Shown here: in pieces, positions 35,487 to 45,247 of the stretch
Layout of the letters: each line of letters begins with the position of its first letter
Position numbering within the stretch: position 1 is the stretch's first letter
Made by a program: the position numbers and the translations under genes
NCBI RefSeq assembly: GCF_002813915.1
Contig: NZ_CP019335.1
Location: 1,719,777 to 1,783,776 of the forward strand
Reading direction: 5' to 3'
Source: Tenacibaculum sp. SZ-18
Lineage (GTDB): Bacteria; Bacteroidota; Bacteroidia; Flavobacteriales; Flavobacteriaceae
DNA length: 64,000 bases
Notes under the pieces: generated by a model
Database searches by the model: none
What the model was told of the DNA's origin: nothing
The model's input: the letters and a program-made list of their open reading frames with translations, nothing else

Positions 35487-36287
35487 ATGAAAAATATATC
35501 TAGCATTCAAAATCCATTTATTAAAGAACTAATAAAACTTCAAGAAAAATCAAGAGAACGCCGAAAAAAACAACGTTTTCTTGTTGAAGGGAAAAGAGAG
35601 ATATCACTTGTTTTAAAAAGCGATTATCTCATCGAAACTGTTCTTTTTGTTAATGAGAACCATTTAAACAATGAGGATATTTTAGAGGAACTTCCAAAGG
35701 ATGTTGATTTAATTCAAATCACAAAAGAAGTATATCAAAAATTAGCTTATCGTGAATCTACTGAAGGAATTTTGGCCGTGGTAAAAACCAAAAATTTCTC
35801 TCTTGCTAGTTTAAAATTCCAATCCAAAACTCCTTTAATTATGATTATGGAAGGCATTGAAAAACCAGGAAATATCGGTGCAATGCTAAGAACTGCAGAC
35901 GCAGCAAATGTAGATGCTGTGTTTATTGCTGATCCCAAAACGGATATGTTTAATCCAAATATTATTCGGTCAAGTGTTGGCTGCGTATTTACCAATCAAA
36001 TCGCTACAGACTCTTCCGAAAACATTATCAATTTCTTAAAAAAGGAAAACATAAATATTTATAGTGCTACTCTTCAAAACTCTAATGAATATTTTAAAGA
36101 AGATTATACTAAAGCAAGTGCAATTGTTGTTGGTACAGAAGCAACTGGTTTATCAGAAATTTGGAGAGAAAGAGCAACACAGAACATAAATATTCCTATG
36201 CAAGGCGAAATAGATTCTATGAATGTATCTGTCGCCTGCGCCATTATAATTTTTGAAGCCAAACGACAACGTAACTTTATGATATAA
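35487..36287 (+). CDS. TrmH/SpoU-family RNA methyltransferase
   Basis: I take the ATG at 35487 (MKNISSIQNPFIKELI), giving 266 residues; an upstream in-frame ATG would include part of the terminator and promoter. An RNA-binding N-terminal part (KQRFLVEGKREI) is followed by the SPOUT domain, with GIEKPGNIGAMLRTADAANV, IIRSSVGCVF, VGTEATGLSE and the knot end IPMQGEIDSMNVSVACAI. It 2'-O-methylates ribose in rRNA or tRNA. A -7-like box TATTTTTG lies at 35474-35481. Confidence 0.92.
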   Translation: MKNISSIQNPFIKELIKLQEKSRERRKKQRFLVEGKREISLVLKSDYLIETVLFVNENHLNNEDILEELPKDVDLIQITKEVYQKLAYRESTEGILAVVKTKNFSLASLKFQSKTPLIMIMEGIEKPGNIGAMLRTADAANVDAVFIADPKTDMFNPNIIRSSVGCVFTNQIATDSSENIINFLKKENINIYSATLQNSNEYFKEDYTKASAIVVGTEATGLSEIWRERATQNINIPMQGEIDSMNVSVACAIIIFEAKRQRNFMI

Positions 36288-37308
36288 ATCTAAAGAAATC
36301 TGCAATCCTCATTAATCAAGATTTTTTTATTTTTTATCCCAAGAGATGCCTTGATCATCGGATAATGATTCAGAGTCGAAATCTTCTTTTACTCTTCAAA
36401 ATATCATTTCCTATTTTTTAATGAGAAAAAAAATTAGCTTTAATTGAATTCGAAAAAATAGTTTCTTTACTGAACAAGACTACTATGTTTTGATAAGTGG
36501 TTAATTTTTAGGAATACTTAGAAATGGCTTCGTGAAATTCAATCTAAAATTTAAAATCAATTAGAAATAAAATTTATATTAGAGAAATTGAACTCACTAC
36601 TAATCAAAATGCACCTCCTTCCGAAGAATGGATTACTATGTTTAGATGAGGAAAAAGTTCAGATTTTAAATGACCTGTTCATTTCATTTAACAACCTAAA
36701 AAAATTATTTATAATATTACAATCCTTGAAACTAAGTAATGGAAGTCTCATCGTATTCATGTTTTCATGGTATTCAAAAATATTCCTGTTATTTAAACAA
36801 AAAAGCTTACTTTTTCCAAGTAGCTGAATTTAATTCTAATTTCAGTCAAATAAATTATATTATAATTTGTTCAAGAGGCTTAATTTAGGTTAAGTTGGTT
36901 ATTTAGTTCAGACTAATAAATCCCAAAGCCCATTTAATACAACATTATTTCGTACAGCAATTAGTAGACTTTAGAACTACTTTAAAATATGTTACTTTAA
37001 ATGCTTTAGTAATGTTATAAAGTATGCGATGAAAGACAATACAGTAAAGTTAATTATGTTGTTTTTTATGAATAATTTAAATGAGAAGACCAGCTTACTG
37101 CTTTTGGTAGGTATCCAATTGAACCAATCTGTAAAATCATAATGGGAAGAAAAAGTGTTTTTTTTATCAATTAGAGATTTTTTGTTCTATTATCAACCGT
37201 AAATTGATTAAGGTTAACATCGTTTATTGAAATAATAAAAACTTGTTCATTACAAATCTTTATATTATTTTCACTTAATAATGTGAGTAGATTAACCAAT
37301 CCCCTGTA
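36288..37308. other. 1-kb gap before spoT with no convincing gene
   Basis: An AT-rich stretch. Short frames exist (the longest about 79 codons, 36588-36827 plus, reading HLLPKNGLLCLDEEKVQI then hydrophobic residues), but they show no domain and have poor starts, so I treat them as noise or decayed coding DNA. The right end should hold the spoT promoter. No repeat or structured RNA was recognised. Confidence 0.45.
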
Positions 37309-39528
37309 ATGATGGAGTACACAGCAACGATAGAAGAAGAGAACAAGGAAATAGCAAATCGCTACAAGGATTTGTTGAAAGGGACTTATCAAACTTTATC
37401 TGAAGATGACAAAAGGCTTATTCGTAAAGCTTTTGAAGTTGCCGTTGAAGCTCACTCAAGTCAACGAAGAAAATCTGGTGAACCTTATATTTTTCATCCA
37501 ATTGCTGTAGCAAAAATTGTTGCTTACGAAATTGGATTAGGAGCCACCTCCATTGCGGCTGCTTTACTACATGATGTTGTTGAGGATACCCAATACACTG
37601 TTGAAGATATGCAACAGTTGTTTGGGGAAACAGTAGCTAGAATTGTAAGTGGATTGACAAAAATTTCTCGTTTAAAACAAGACCAAGACTACTCAATACA
37701 AGCAGAGAATTTCAGAAAAATGTTACTGACTTTGCATGACGATGTTCGTGTAATTTTAATAAAAATTGCCGATCGTCTCCATAATATGCAAACCATGGAT
37801 GCAATGCCACCTCATAAGCAGGTAAAAATTGCATCTGAGACATTATACATATACGCTCCTTTGGCACATCGCTTAGGTTTATACAATATAAAGACAGAAC
37901 TTGAAGATTTAGGTCTAAAATACACTGAACCTGAAGTTTACAATGATATTTTATTAAAAATCAAGGAGAATAAAGAAGATCAACAACATTACATTGACTT
38001 ATTTAATTCTAAAATTAGAGAAGCGCTAGATCAAGTAGGATTTAACTATCAAATAAAAGGTAGATTTAAATCTATCTATTCGATTAGAAGGAAAATGCGT
38101 AAGCAAAACGTAACCTTTGATGAGGTTTATGATAAATTCGCCATTAGAATTATTTATGAACCAACATCGGATGATGAGAAATTTGATGCTTGGAAAATAT
38201 ATTCAATTGTAACTGATTTCTATAAACCTAATCCAGCCCGATTAAGAGATTGGATTTCTCAACCTAAATCTACCGGTTATGAAGCCTTACATATAACCGT
38301 AGTTGGACCTGATGCTAAATGGGTTGAAGTACAAATTCGTTCAGAAAGAATGGATGAAATTGCAGAAAAAGGATATGCTGCACATTTCAAGTACAAACAA
38401 GGTAATGAGAATGAAAACGGATTGGACGATTGGTTAAATAGACTAAAAGAAACATTAGAAAACAACACCTTAAACGCAGTTGACTTTGTTGAAGATTTTA
38501 AACTAAATTTATATGCTAAGGAGATTTATGTTTTTACTCCAAAAGGTGATTTAAAGTCTTTACCTAAAGGTGCCTCAGCATTAGATTTTGCCTTTTCAAT
38601 TCATACAGATGTTGGATTAAAAACAAGGGGTGCTAAAGTTAATGGTAAACTAGTTCCTTTAAGTTATGAATTAAAAAGCGGTGACCAGGTAGATATTTTA
38701 ACATCGTCAACTAATAAACCAAATTCTCGCTGGCTAGATTTTGTAATGACTGCCAGAGCGAGAACAAAAATTAAATCAGCTTTAAAAGCCGATGAAAAGA
38801 AAATTGCGGAAGAAGGAAAGGCAATTTTAGCTCGAAAATTACGTCATTTGAAAATTAACTATGATGAAAAATTAATTCATGAAATCGCTAGTTATTTCAA
38901 TCTTCAGACTAGTTTTGACCTGTTTTACCGAATAGGAAATGGAGCTATTGATAACACTTTATTAAAGGAATTTGTTAGTCAAAGATCCAGTCCAATTATG
39001 ACTTTCCTTAAAAATCCTTTTAAGAGAAATTCACATAAAAATATTACCGATACCGAGGAAGTAACTAATAAGTACGACGCTTTAGTTTTCGGACAAGAAG
39101 AAGAGAAATTAGAGTATTCTTTATCTGTTTGTTGTAAACCTATACCTGGTGATGCTGTTTTTGGATTTGTAACAATTAATGACGGAATTAAAGTCCACAA
39201 AAATAATTGTCCGAATGCCATTTCTTTACAATCAAATTTCGCTTACAGAATTATTAAAGCAAAATGGATTGATTCTACAAAACAAGAATTTTCTGCTATT
39301 TTAATGGTTAGTGGCGTTGATAACAAAGGAATTGTTAATAATATTACAAGAATTATTTCTAGTAACATGGATGTCTTTATTAACAGTATAAATATTTCTG
39401 GAAATGCTGGAATATTTGAAGGAAAAATTTCACTGACTGTTAAAAATAAAAATCAATTAACAAAGCTAATCAACAGTATAAAAAAAGTAGAAGGGGTTCA
39501 AAAAGTCACACGTGTGAATAGTTTATAA
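37309..39528 (+). CDS. spoT: Bifunctional (p)ppGpp synthetase/hydrolase
   Basis: A 739-residue RelA/SpoT protein that makes and degrades the stringent-response nucleotide (p)ppGpp. It has an HD hydrolase domain (H63 in FHPIAV, H88-D89 in LLHDVVEDT, and RLHNMQTM), a nucleotidyltransferase domain (about 245-355; SIYSIRRKM, KSTGYEALH), a TGS domain (about 400-460; VFTPKGDLKSLPKGASALDFAF), a helical/zinc-finger-like part and a C-terminal ACT domain (about 665-739). Two ATG codons begin the frame. It is followed by fur and purA in the same direction, an order conserved in Flavobacteriaceae. Confidence 0.96.
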   Translation: MMEYTATIEEENKEIANRYKDLLKGTYQTLSEDDKRLIRKAFEVAVEAHSSQRRKSGEPYIFHPIAVAKIVAYEIGLGATSIAAALLHDVVEDTQYTVEDMQQLFGETVARIVSGLTKISRLKQDQDYSIQAENFRKMLLTLHDDVRVILIKIADRLHNMQTMDAMPPHKQVKIASETLYIYAPLAHRLGLYNIKTELEDLGLKYTEPEVYNDILLKIKENKEDQQHYIDLFNSKIREALDQVGFNYQIKGRFKSIYSIRRKMRKQNVTFDEVYDKFAIRIIYEPTSDDEKFDAWKIYSIVTDFYKPNPARLRDWISQPKSTGYEALHITVVGPDAKWVEVQIRSERMDEIAEKGYAAHFKYKQGNENENGLDDWLNRLKETLENNTLNAVDFVEDFKLNLYAKEIYVFTPKGDLKSLPKGASALDFAFSIHTDVGLKTRGAKVNGKLVPLSYELKSGDQVDILTSSTNKPNSRWLDFVMTARARTKIKSALKADEKKIAEEGKAILARKLRHLKINYDEKLIHEIASYFNLQTSFDLFYRIGNGAIDNTLLKEFVSQRSSPIMTFLKNPFKRNSHKNITDTEEVTNKYDALVFGQEEEKLEYSLSVCCKPIPGDAVFGFVTINDGIKVHKNNCPNAISLQSNFAYRIIKAKWIDSTKQEFSAILMVSGVDNKGIVNNITRIISSNMDVFINSINISGNAGIFEGKISLTVKNKNQLTKLINSIKKVEGVQKVTRVNSL

Positions 39529-39571
39529 ATATATTCTTTAGCTCATAACTTTTTTTATTCATAAATAAGCG

Positions 39572-39579
39572 TAAATTTG
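39572..39579 (+). promoter_or_regulatory. -7 box of the fur promoter
   Basis: TAAATTTG matches the Bacteroidota -7 consensus TAnnTTTG and lies 24 bp before the fur ATG. No clear TTG is seen at the expected -33 position, so the promoter may be weak or regulated. Confidence 0.5.
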
Positions 39580-39602
39580 TTTTTTGGTAAAATTCAACCG
39601 AT

Positions 39603-40052
39603 ATGAGTAACATAGCTGAAAATCAAGAAATCGTAAAAAAAGTATTTACTTCTTTCCTGGAAGAAAACAAGCATCGTAAAACTCCTGAACGATACGCTAT
39701 TTTACAAGAAATATATGACGCTGATGAACATTTTGACATTGAATCTTTATATATCAAAATGAAAAATAAAAACTATCGTGTAAGTAGAGCTACACTTTAC
39801 AATACGATAGATTTATTATTAGAATGTGGTTTGGTGCGTAAACATCAATTTGATGGTCAATCAATGGCTCGTTACGAAAAAAGTTATTTCGACAAAAATC
39901 ACGACCATGTTATTCTTACTGATTCTGGGGAAGTAAAAGAGTTTTGCGATCCAAGAATTCAAATTATCAAGAAAACAATTGAGGAAGTGTTTGATATCGA
40001 TATTCATAACCACTCATTATACTTCTACGGAACAAAACGAAACTCAAAATAA
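39603..40052 (+). CDS. fur: Fur-family metalloregulator
   Basis: A 149-residue ferric-uptake-type repressor. A winged-helix domain ([35 protein letters not shown]) is followed by the dimer and metal domain with NHDHVIL and [11 protein letters not shown]. In classical Fur the dimer domain has CxxC after HDH; here the place reads ILTDSG, so both Cys are missing, with one Cys later (EFCDPRI). Structural zinc must be bound differently or not at all. It sits between spoT and purA. Fur may control the imelysin/TonB locus in this window. Confidence 0.9.
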   Translation: MSNIAENQEIVKKVFTSFLEENKHRKTPERYAILQEIYDADEHFDIESLYIKMKNKNYRVSRATLYNTIDLLLECGLVRKHQFDGQSMARYEKSYFDKNHDHVILTDSGEVKEFCDPRIQIIKKTIEEVFDIDIHNHSLYFYGTKRNSK

Positions 40053-40081
40053 ACTTAACACACATAACAACACACTAAATA

Positions 40082-41353
40082 ATGGCGGTAGATTTATTAC
40101 TCGGCTTGCAATGGGGAGATGAAGGAAAAGGAAAAATTGTTGATGTTCTTACCCAAAATTATGATATCATTGCTCGCTTTCAAGGTGGACCAAATGCTGG
40201 TCATACCTTAGTATTTGATGGTCACAAATACGTCTTACATACTATTCCTTCTGGAATTTTCCATAAAACAGCGTTAAATGTCGTTGGAAACGGAGTAGTT
40301 ATTGATCCTGTAATTTTTAAGAAGGAATTAGAGAATTTAGACGATCACAACATCAATTACACAGATAAATTACTAATCTCAAGAAAAGCTCATTTAATTT
40401 TACCAACTCATCGTTTATTAGATGCAGCCTCTGAAACAGCAAAAGGAAAAGCAAAAATTGGTTCTACATTAAAAGGTATTGGTCCAACTTACATGGATAA
40501 AACGGGTAGAAACGGAATGCGCGTTGGTGATTTAGAACTAGATGACTGGAAAGATCGTTACAAAACTCTTACGGAAAAGCACATTAAAATGCTTGATTTT
40601 TTCGATGTGGATATTCAGTTTGATTTAGATGAGTTAGAAGAAGAATTCTGCAAAGGAATTGAAAAATTAAGAACATTACAATTTATAGACTCTGAAGAGT
40701 TCTTAAACAGGGCTATTAAAGAAGGAAAAACCATTCTTGCAGAAGGAGCACAAGGATCTTTATTAGATATAGACTTTGGAACGTATCCATTTGTAACTTC
40801 AAGTAATACAACTGCTGCTGGGGCTTGTACAGGATTAGGAATCGCTCCAAACAGAATTAAAGACGTATTTGGAATTTTTAAAGCTTACACAACAAGAGTT
40901 GGTTCTGGTCCTTTTCCAACTGAATTATTTGATGAGGTTGGAGAAACTATGGGAAGAGTTGGTCACGAATTTGGAGCAACTACAGGGCGACCTCGTCGCT
41001 GTGGTTGGTTAGATATCGTCGCTTTAAAATACGCAGTTCAAGTAAATGGTGTAACTCAATTAATGATGATGAAAGGTGATGTTTTATCTGGATTTGATAC
41101 CTTGAAGGTTTGTACAGGTTATAAATATAAAGGTGAAACTATTGAACATTTACCTTATAATATTGAACCAGAAAATATTGAATCAGTTTACACAGAATTT
41201 AAGGGTTGGGAAGCAGATTTGACTGGAATGACTGACAAGGAAACGTTGCCTGAAAACTTAGTAAATTACATTAAGTTTATAGAAAAGGAAACTGAAGTTC
41301 CCGTGAAGATTGTTTCTGTTGGACCAGATAGAAAACAAACTATTATGATGTAA
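40082..41353 (+). CDS. purA: Adenylosuccinate synthase
   Basis: A 423-residue enzyme that joins IMP and aspartate using GTP, the first committed step to AMP. The N-terminal P-loop-like GLQWGDEGKGKIVD (8-21), FQGGPNAGHT, the IMP site KGIGPTYMDK, EGAQGSLLDIDFGTYPFVTS and the C-terminal TGRPRRCGWLD are all present. The size is normal. It is 29 bp after fur and likely on the same transcript. Confidence 0.97.
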   Translation: MAVDLLLGLQWGDEGKGKIVDVLTQNYDIIARFQGGPNAGHTLVFDGHKYVLHTIPSGIFHKTALNVVGNGVVIDPVIFKKELENLDDHNINYTDKLLISRKAHLILPTHRLLDAASETAKGKAKIGSTLKGIGPTYMDKTGRNGMRVGDLELDDWKDRYKTLTEKHIKMLDFFDVDIQFDLDELEEEFCKGIEKLRTLQFIDSEEFLNRAIKEGKTILAEGAQGSLLDIDFGTYPFVTSSNTTAAGACTGLGIAPNRIKDVFGIFKAYTTRVGSGPFPTELFDEVGETMGRVGHEFGATTGRPRRCGWLDIVALKYAVQVNGVTQLMMMKGDVLSGFDTLKVCTGYKYKGETIEHLPYNIEPENIESVYTEFKGWEADLTGMTDKETLPENLVNYIKFIEKETEVPVKIVSVGPDRKQTIMM

Positions 41354-41373
41354 TATCATTATTATTTTTATAA

Positions 41374-41407
41374 ACAAAAAAACTGCAAGATTTGCAGTTT
41401 TTTTTGT
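41374..41407. terminator. Bidirectional hairpin terminator
   Basis: The arms AAAAAAACTGCAA and TTGCAGTTTTTTT surround GAT. It ends purA on the plus strand and the PLP decarboxylase gene on the minus strand. Confidence 0.85.
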
Positions 41408-41418
41408 TTATAATGAAA

Positions 41419-42861
41419 TTACTTAGATTTTAAATCTTTTAAAATTTCAGCTCCGTACTCTTCACAAGTATTCAAAGTATCTAATACATCATCCATAGTT
41501 GTTTTAGGATTTATTAAACACATACGTAATACTATTTGTTTGTTTAATATCGTAGTAACAAAAACTGCATCTCTCGATTCCATGACACGTTGTGAAATCT
41601 TTTGATTCAATTCATCGATTACAGCTTCTTCTAATTTTTCACTTATTGGATGGTATCGAAAATTAATTACGGCTAAGGTCGCAGGAGAAACTACCTCCCA
41701 AACTTTACTATTACGTAAATAATCCTCAACCTGTTCCGTTAAATCAATATTATACGTAATCGCATTTCTAAAAGTTTCTAAACCATACGTTTTTATAGAA
41801 GTATAAAACTTTAAAGCTCTTAATCTTCTTGTTAACTGAACTCCATAATCATAAAAATTAATTTCGGATTCATTTCCTTCTACATCACGTAAATATTCTG
41901 GTTTTTCACTAAATGTTCCACTTAACCAAGAAGCATCTTTTACCAATAAACATCCTATTTCGTAAGGTTGAAAAAACCATTTATGAGGATCAACTGTTAA
42001 AGAGTCAGCGCGTTCAATTCCACGTAGCATTCTTTCTCCTTTTTTAGCTAAAATTGCTGCTCCTCCATAAGCACCATCAATATGTAACCAAATATTCTCA
42101 TCTTCACAAATATCAGCAATTTCATGAAGAGGATCTACAGTTCCTGTATTGGTTGTTCCTGCATTTGCTATAAAACAGAAAGGTTGTAATCCTTCTAGTT
42201 TATCTTTAGCAATTGCATTTTTTAATTTATTGATACCAATTCTAAACTCGAAATCAGTTGGAATAATTCTAATCTGCTCTTTTTTAAAACCTAAAATACG
42301 AATAGCTTTAATGTTAGAGGAGTGCGCCTGATCGGATAAATAGATAACTGCTTTTGAAAAATCGTCACCACATTTAATTCTACGAGCTGTAACTAATGCA
42401 GTCAAATTTGCCATAGAACCTCCGCTAGTAAAAATACCTCCTCCCTGTTTAACAGGAAAGCTATACATATTCAATAACCAGTTAACTGTAACAATTTCGA
42501 GCTCAGCAGCAGCTGAAGACACAAGCCAGCCTCCAGAAAATATATTAAATCCCGTTGCTAAAGTATCAGCCATTGTACTTATAAAATTACTTGGACCTGG
42601 TACAAACGAATAAAATTTGGGATGTAGTGTACATGTGCTATTAGGAATAACATTTTCAACAATAAAATCTAAAACTTTATTATAATGCATTGGTTCTTCT
42701 GGAGCTTCCTGCAAGAAAATTTGATCTAAATCACTTCTTGTTTTAGGTTCTGCAAGCGGTTTTTTTTGTTCAATTGAATTCCAATGTTCGGCAATTAAAT
42801 CAACTATTTTATATCCATATGACTTCATGTCTTCGAGAGACATATCGAAGTTATTTTTCAT
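41419..42861 (-). CDS. PLP-dependent group II amino-acid decarboxylase
   Basis: A 480-residue decarboxylase of the DDC/GAD family (aromatic amino acids, tyrosine, DOPA or glutamate). The PLP site includes WLHIDGAYGGAA and the Schiff-base Lys in TVDPHKWFFQPYEIG; FTSGGSMANLTALV is the phosphate-binding loop. It begins at MKNNFDMSLEDMKSYGYKIVD, typical of the family. The exact substrate cannot be read from the sequence. It lies just downstream of the lanthipeptide operon, separated by a terminator, so it is probably unrelated to it. Confidence 0.9.
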   Translation of the reverse strand: MKNNFDMSLEDMKSYGYKIVDLIAEHWNSIEQKKPLAEPKTRSDLDQIFLQEAPEEPMHYNKVLDFIVENVIPNSTCTLHPKFYSFVPGPSNFISTMADTLATGFNIFSGGWLVSSAAAELEIVTVNWLLNMYSFPVKQGGGIFTSGGSMANLTALVTARRIKCGDDFSKAVIYLSDQAHSSNIKAIRILGFKKEQIRIIPTDFEFRIGINKLKNAIAKDKLEGLQPFCFIANAGTTNTGTVDPLHEIADICEDENIWLHIDGAYGGAAILAKKGERMLRGIERADSLTVDPHKWFFQPYEIGCLLVKDASWLSGTFSEKPEYLRDVEGNESEINFYDYGVQLTRRLRALKFYTSIKTYGLETFRNAITYNIDLTEQVEDYLRNSKVWEVVSPATLAVINFRYHPISEKLEEAVIDELNQKISQRVMESRDAVFVTTILNKQIVLRMCLINPKTTMDDVLDTLNTCEEYGAEILKDLKSK

Positions 42862-42949
42862 AATTTTACTATTTGCTCACAAAATTACCTCCTTTTTAAA
42901 AATCAGAAAATATAAATCTCATTTATTTATTTTAAAAAATGAATAAATT

Positions 42950-42980
42950 GAAAAAGCGAGGCTCTCGCCCCGCCTTCTTT
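42950..42980 (-). terminator. Hairpin terminator at the end of the lanthipeptide operon
   Basis: The arms GCGAG (42956-42960) and CTCGC (42964-42968) form a GC-rich stem, followed on the minus strand by TTTTTC. It lies 33 bp after the LanT stop codon. Confidence 0.72.
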
Positions 42981-43012
42981 TTCAATTTCAAAATTTTTAC
43001 CTGCTACTATCT

Positions 43013-45247
43013 TTAATCACCCAATTCTAACTGGTTCTTTACCAAATTAAAATAATCGGCCTTATTTTCTACTAACGCTTTATGTGAACCGTGTTCTACA
43101 ATTTCTCCATTTTTAAGTACAATAATTTGATCTGCATTTTTTACAGTAGATAATCTATGAGCAATAACAACTGCTGTTCTATCTTTAAAAAATTCTTGTA
43201 AATTATCATGAATAATTTTTTCATTCTCTGCATCTAATGCACTTGTTGCTTCATCGAAGAAAATATAATGTGGGTTCTTATAAACAGCTCTTGCAATTAA
43301 AATTCGCTGACGCTGTCCTCCTGAAATACCGTTACCAGCCGCTCCTATTTTTGTTTTTAACTGTAGTGGTAACGATAAAATAAAGTCTTCAATATTTGCA
43401 ATTCTAATGGCATTAATCAATTTATCGTAATCAATATCCTCATCTCCTGTTGCAATATTTCTTTCAATTGTATCAGAAAAAATATATCCATCTTGCATGA
43501 CAACTCCACACTTTTCACGAATACTCTTTGGAGACAAGCTTACTAAATCATCGTAGTTGTAATGAATAGAACCTAGTGTTGGATCATAAAAACGAAGTAA
43601 TAATTTAAGTAAAGTAGTTTTACCACTTCCACTCGCTCCTACTATTGCAGTTACTTTTCCTTCTGGAATTAACATACTAATATCTTTCAGAATAAAGGGT
43701 GATTTTGGACCTTCATATTGAAAAGAAAGATTTTTAAATCGAATTCCTTTCTGAATTCCATTATTTACAAATATATTTTCTCCTATCTCCAGGTTTTTAA
43801 GAGTTACTTTTTCTCCATTATCATTGATATATTTAGATTCTTCCTCTGGATGATTTTGCACCTCATTTAAACGTTCTAAACTCAATTTAGCATCTTGTAA
43901 CGACCTAAAGAAATCAATTAATTGGTTTACTGGTGAATTCATTTGACCAATGATATATGAAATACTTAAAAGTTCACCAATTGTCATTTGTCCTTTTACT
44001 ACATATGTAGCAGCTAAAAAAGTAACCAAAATGTTCTTCAACTGATTTAAGAATTCATATCCAGAAACTTGAATTTGATCGATCTTTAATATTCTAAGAT
44101 TTGTTTTAAATAATTTATTTTGAATTTTCACCCATGCTTTACGCTTAAACTCTTCGAATTGGTTCAACTTCATTTCAGAAACTCCATTAATAATTTCTAA
44201 AATTGAGTCCTGATTTTCTGCTCTTTGTTGAAATTTAAAGTAATCAAGCATGCGTCTTTTCTTTAAGAAATAATAAGACCAGCTAATTGAAAATACCGTT
44301 AAAGCCAGATACACTGCTAATATTGTAAAATCGTAATACCATAGAACTCCGAAGAATACAGAAAAGGTCATTATTGAAAAAACAGTAACTAAACTTTGGG
44401 AGGTAAGAAACTCTTCAATACGCTCATTATCATTTATTCTTTGGTTAAAATCGCCTACCATTTTTGAATCAAAAAATTTAATGGGTAGTTGAAGAGTTTT
44501 CTTTAAAAAATCTGAGATAATGTTAATACTCAGTTTAGTACCTACATACAGTGTAAGTGAATTTCGTATAATTTGAATTGTTATGGCACCTAAAAACAAG
44601 CCTAATTGAGCTAATAAAATCAGTGTGATCATGTTCATATCACCAACAGTGACGCCTTTATCAATCAAATTTTGAGTTAAAAATGGAAAAACTAACGTTA
44701 ACATACTCCCCAATAAAAGCATGCTAAACATAAAAGCAACTTGCTTTTTAAAAGGTTTTAAATAGTTTAGTAAATAAGAAACAGTTAACTTATTTGTCTT
44801 AGGTGGTTCAACTTCTTCAAACTTATCAGTTGGTGATAAGAACAACACAATTCCTTTTTCTTCTTGTGAACACCACGATTTTTTGAATTCTTCTTCAGAA
44901 AGTGTGATTAATCCATGAGAAGGATCTGCAATTTTAAATCGGTTTTTACCCGTAAATATATTCTTCTTCACATCATAAAGAATAACAAAATGATTCTTAT
45001 TCCAATGAAGAATACAAGGCAACGTTCCTTCTTCTAATAACACATCAATAGATAATAAACTTGGGTAAGTTTCGAAACCTATTTTTTCTGCAGCATCAGA
45101 AATACTCATTAAACTAACTCCTTCTTTTGAGATATGAGAAATATCTCTTAAATACTGTAAAGAATAATCTTTACCGTACATTTTTGTGATCATTGCTATG
45201 CAAGCAGGACCACAATCCATTTGATCGTGTTGAGGTATAAATTTCAT
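43013..45247 (-). CDS. C39-peptidase ABC exporter (LanT-type)
   Basis: A 744-residue exporter that removes leaders after double glycine and pumps out the core peptide. The N-terminal C39 domain has Cys12 in DQMDCGPAC, His86 in HWNKNHFVIL and Asp108 in KIADPSHG. A six-helix membrane domain (about 165-440) follows. The ATPase has Walker A GASGSGKTTLL, signature SGGQRQRILIARAV, Walker B YIFFDEATSALDA and the H-loop VIAHRLST. It is last in the operon and overlaps the LanB gene by 4 bp. The three precursors end their leaders in KGG, as the peptidase requires; no separate leader protease gene is present. Confidence 0.95.
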   Translation of the reverse strand: MKFIPQHDQMDCGPACIAMITKMYGKDYSLQYLRDISHISKEGVSLMSISDAAEKIGFETYPSLLSIDVLLEEGTLPCILHWNKNHFVILYDVKKNIFTGKNRFKIADPSHGLITLSEEEFKKSWCSQEEKGIVLFLSPTDKFEEVEPPKTNKLTVSYLLNYLKPFKKQVAFMFSMLLLGSMLTLVFPFLTQNLIDKGVTVGDMNMITLILLAQLGLFLGAITIQIIRNSLTLYVGTKLSINIISDFLKKTLQLPIKFFDSKMVGDFNQRINDNERIEEFLTSQSLVTVFSIMTFSVFFGVLWYYDFTILAVYLALTVFSISWSYYFLKKRRMLDYFKFQQRAENQDSILEIINGVSEMKLNQFEEFKRKAWVKIQNKLFKTNLRILKIDQIQVSGYEFLNQLKNILVTFLAATYVVKGQMTIGELLSISYIIGQMNSPVNQLIDFFRSLQDAKLSLERLNEVQNHPEEESKYINDNGEKVTLKNLEIGENIFVNNGIQKGIRFKNLSFQYEGPKSPFILKDISMLIPEGKVTAIVGASGSGKTTLLKLLLRFYDPTLGSIHYNYDDLVSLSPKSIREKCGVVMQDGYIFSDTIERNIATGDEDIDYDKLINAIRIANIEDFILSLPLQLKTKIGAAGNGISGGQRQRILIARAVYKNPHYIFFDEATSALDAENEKIIHDNLQEFFKDRTAVVIAHRLSTVKNADQIIVLKNGEIVEHGSHKALVENKADYFNLVKNQLELGD

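Noticed and set aside
36588..36827. 79-codon open frame in the gap before spoT
   Set aside because: Poor start region, low-complexity hydrophobic translation and no domain; neighbouring frames are full of stops. More likely chance or decayed DNA.
41419..42861. PLP decarboxylase as a tailoring enzyme of the lanthipeptide
   Set aside because: It is behind the operon terminator and belongs to the amino-acid decarboxylase group, not to the flavin-dependent LanD enzymes that act on peptides.
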